Source: Chryseolinea soli | GTDB lineage: Bacteria > Bacteroidota > Bacteroidia > Cytophagales > Cyclobacteriaceae | Reading direction: 5' to 3' | Length of the DNA: 64,000 nucleotides | Assembly: GCF_003589925.1 (NCBI RefSeq) | Contig: NZ_CP032382.1 | Span: 2,666,001 to 2,730,000 of the forward strand | In this document: positions 62,701-64,000 of the stretch, piece after piece | Layout of the letters: every line of letters starts with the position of its first letter | Numbering within the stretch: the stretch's first letter is position 1 | Position numbers and translations under genes: made by a program | The notes under the pieces: generated by a model | Seen by the model: only the letters and a program-made list of their open reading frames with translations | Databases searched by the model: none | What the model was told of the DNA's origin: nothing

Positions 62701-64000
62701 CTATTCTTCGATCACCACGGGGAAGTCTTGTCCTCGTGAGAACGTGTAAGGATATTGTGGGTTGCCTTTCATTTTCCGGGTCATCTCCGGCACCTGGTCG
62801 TCGATATATGACTTCAGCTCGTAGATGGTAACCTTGCCATCTTTCGGCGCGCCGTCGGCTTCGCCCTGCAGGCCTTTGATGAGCACGTAGGTGAACAAGC
62901 CATGGCCCAGCTCGCGGAATTCGGTGGCAAACTGCTCGCTGCCCGCCGAGGCCATCACATGGATGCCGGCACTGCGCGAGAGTTGGGCGATGGCCTTTTC
63001 TTCGCTGGCGCCCCGTGTCGCCAGCAACTCCACCGAGCCTCCCGACTGGCAGGCGTCCATCACGATGAGCTGCTTCAGCGCCTTGATCTGCTTCAGCTTG
63101 TCTTGCAACACGCTGGCGTCAATCGCCTCTTTTGTCAGCGAGCTGGCGTCATAGAGTCGCGGGCTCTCAGTGGGCACGAAATAGAAACGATTGTCGACCA
63201 TGCTTCCGTGTCCGGCATAGTAAAAAATAAAAACGTCCTCCTGGCTGATCTTGTTCGACAGGTCGTCGAGCGCGCTAAGAATTTTTGGGCGCGTGGCGTC
63301 GCTGTCATAGAGCGTGACGAGCTCCAGGTTTTTGAAGAGCGCGCTCTTGTCGTCCATGACCTTGCCAAATGACTCCGCGTCGGTGCGCGCGTAGTTCAGG
63401 TTGAGCTTGCTGTTCTTGTACTGGTTGATACCTACAGCGAGAACATAGCAGGTGCTGCTTTTGGTGGCATGTTCTGAAAACAGCTCGACGCTCTGTGGAT
63501 CGGATTCTACATTGTCTTTATTGCTGGCCGTGGCTGTGAAGGTGTTTTGCCCCCCGATGAGATTCACTTCGTGCTTGTAGGTAGTCGCTTGCCCGCGCGA
63601 GGAGGGGAACGTAAGCGCGTCGCGGTTGAGGGGGATGTTCTTGCCGTTGTGAAACAACTTCAGATTCTCGACGCCATTGCCGTTGTCGACGATGCGCACA
63701 TACACCTCCGCCTTACCTGGCTGGCCTGGGATGACGGCCACTTTCACCGTGGGAGGCGGCGAACTTTTCAGCTTTCCCTGGATGCTTTTGGATTCTTCTT
63801 TGCCCCCGCGATTCTGAAAAATTTTCGGCAGCAGGTCGGGGCGATAAAACTCGTTGAAGAATTGGTCTACCGCATAGGTCTTCATGCCGCTCACGAAATG
63901 GATGTATTGCCGTGCGTCGCCGGTGCTGTTAAAATAGCCTTCGGGATTTTTCACCATCCAGTCTTTCTCCCCGATGTGAATGTGCTCGAAGAATTCTTTG
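62701..64000 (-). CDS. caspase-family (C14) protease, 5' partial
   Basis: The C-terminal 433 residues of a larger protein; the frame continues past the window edge (codons for KEFFEHIHIGEKDW precede the first Met). DWMVKNPEGYFNSTG is the linker often found after WD40 repeats in bacterial caspase-like proteins. Then comes a Cadherin/Ig-like region and the C14 domain: catalytic His in FIFYYAGHGS (63208-63210) and Cys in VMDACQSGG (63049-63051). Both catalytic residues are present. Function could be regulated proteolysis; partner genes are not visible. Confidence 0.85.
   Translation of the reverse strand, partial: KEFFEHIHIGEKDWMVKNPEGYFNSTGDARQYIHFVSGMKTYAVDQFFNEFYRPDLLPKIFQNRGGKEESKSIQGKLKSSPPPTVKVAVIPGQPGKAEVYVRIVDNGNGVENLKLFHNGKNIPLNRDALTFPSSRGQATTYKHEVNLIGGQNTFTATASNKDNVESDPQSVELFSEHATKSSTCYVLAVGINQYKNSKLNLNYARTDAESFGKVMDDKSALFKNLELVTLYDSDATRPKILSALDDLSNKISQEDVFIFYYAGHGSMVDNRFYFVPTESPRLYDASSLTKEAIDASVLQDKLKQIKALKQLIVMDACQSGGSVELLATRGASEEKAIAQLSRSAGIHVMASAGSEQFATEFRELGHGLFTYVLIKGLQGEADGAPKDGKVTIYELKSYIDDQVPEMTRKMKGNPQYPYTFSRGQDFPVVIEE

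Overview
The window is a stretch of core chromosome from a gliding-type Bacteroidota, most likely order Cytophagales. I infer this from a full-length SprA (type IX secretion outer-membrane translocon), a T9SS-sorted cargo protein, a GWxTD protein, a DUF4292 lipoprotein, several TAnnTTTG promoter elements of the Bacteroidota type, and the gene order maeB-ruvA-sprA-gcvH and flippase-nucleotidyltransferase-TPR-DUF4292-EnvC-TatA. I see no rRNA, tRNA, CRISPR array, prophage or insertion sequence. Both ends cut through a gene.

Layout. 1-3.8 kb: the C-terminal part of a PD40/OmpA envelope protein, then a DUF4139 protein with a SusC-like domain inserted in it. 3.8-11.5 kb: a long minus-strand run, coaX > outer-membrane barrel > lptC > small membrane protein > CNNM/CBS transporter > PpiD-like foldase > DUF493 > pterin dehydratase > rlmB. 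11.6-14.2 kb: anmK and lysC converge on two hairpins. 14.3-21.3 kb: lipoprotein, M16 protease, inositol monophosphatase, rsmI and GWxTD protein, all minus. 21.4-33 kb: plus-strand block with a methyltransferase, an ECF sigma/anti-sigma pair, a giant TPR protein, a nuclease, a Lys-rich secreted protein, deoC with an aldehyde dehydrogenase, acylphosphatase and a beta-CASP RNase-like protein. 33-45.5 kb: minus block with lipA, gcvH, sprA, ruvA, a palindromic repeat array and maeB. 45.8-47.5 kb: a histidine kinase. 47.5-58 kb: minus envelope block (LysM transglycosylase, gatA, tatA, EnvC-like, DUF4292, TPR, nucleotidyltransferase, flippase, enoyl-CoA hydratase). 58-64 kb: a T9SS cargo gene, the threonine-catabolism pair tdh and kbl, a membrane protein and a partial caspase-like protease.

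The shared theme is cell-envelope building and protein traffic: LPS export (lptC), periplasmic folding (PpiD), secretion (sprA, tatA), peptidoglycan turnover (anmK, transglycosylase, EnvC) and outer-membrane anchoring (OmpA). Gene lipA sits just downstream of gcvH, so an apo-protein and the enzyme that completes its lipoyl cofactor are made together. Genes tdh and kbl form a complete two-step threonine-to-glycine route.

No wholly new multi-gene system stands out. The oddities most worth following are: a TPR protein with an exact four-fold 238-residue super-period; an ECF sigma gene with no canonical start codon; a 32-codon hydrophobic ORF trapped between the anti-sigma gene and a terminator; a DUF4139 protein interrupted by a SusC-type domain; a GapN-like dehydrogenase with glycine where the general-base glutamate should be; and a tandem array of palindromic repeats with a degenerate relative 21 kb away.
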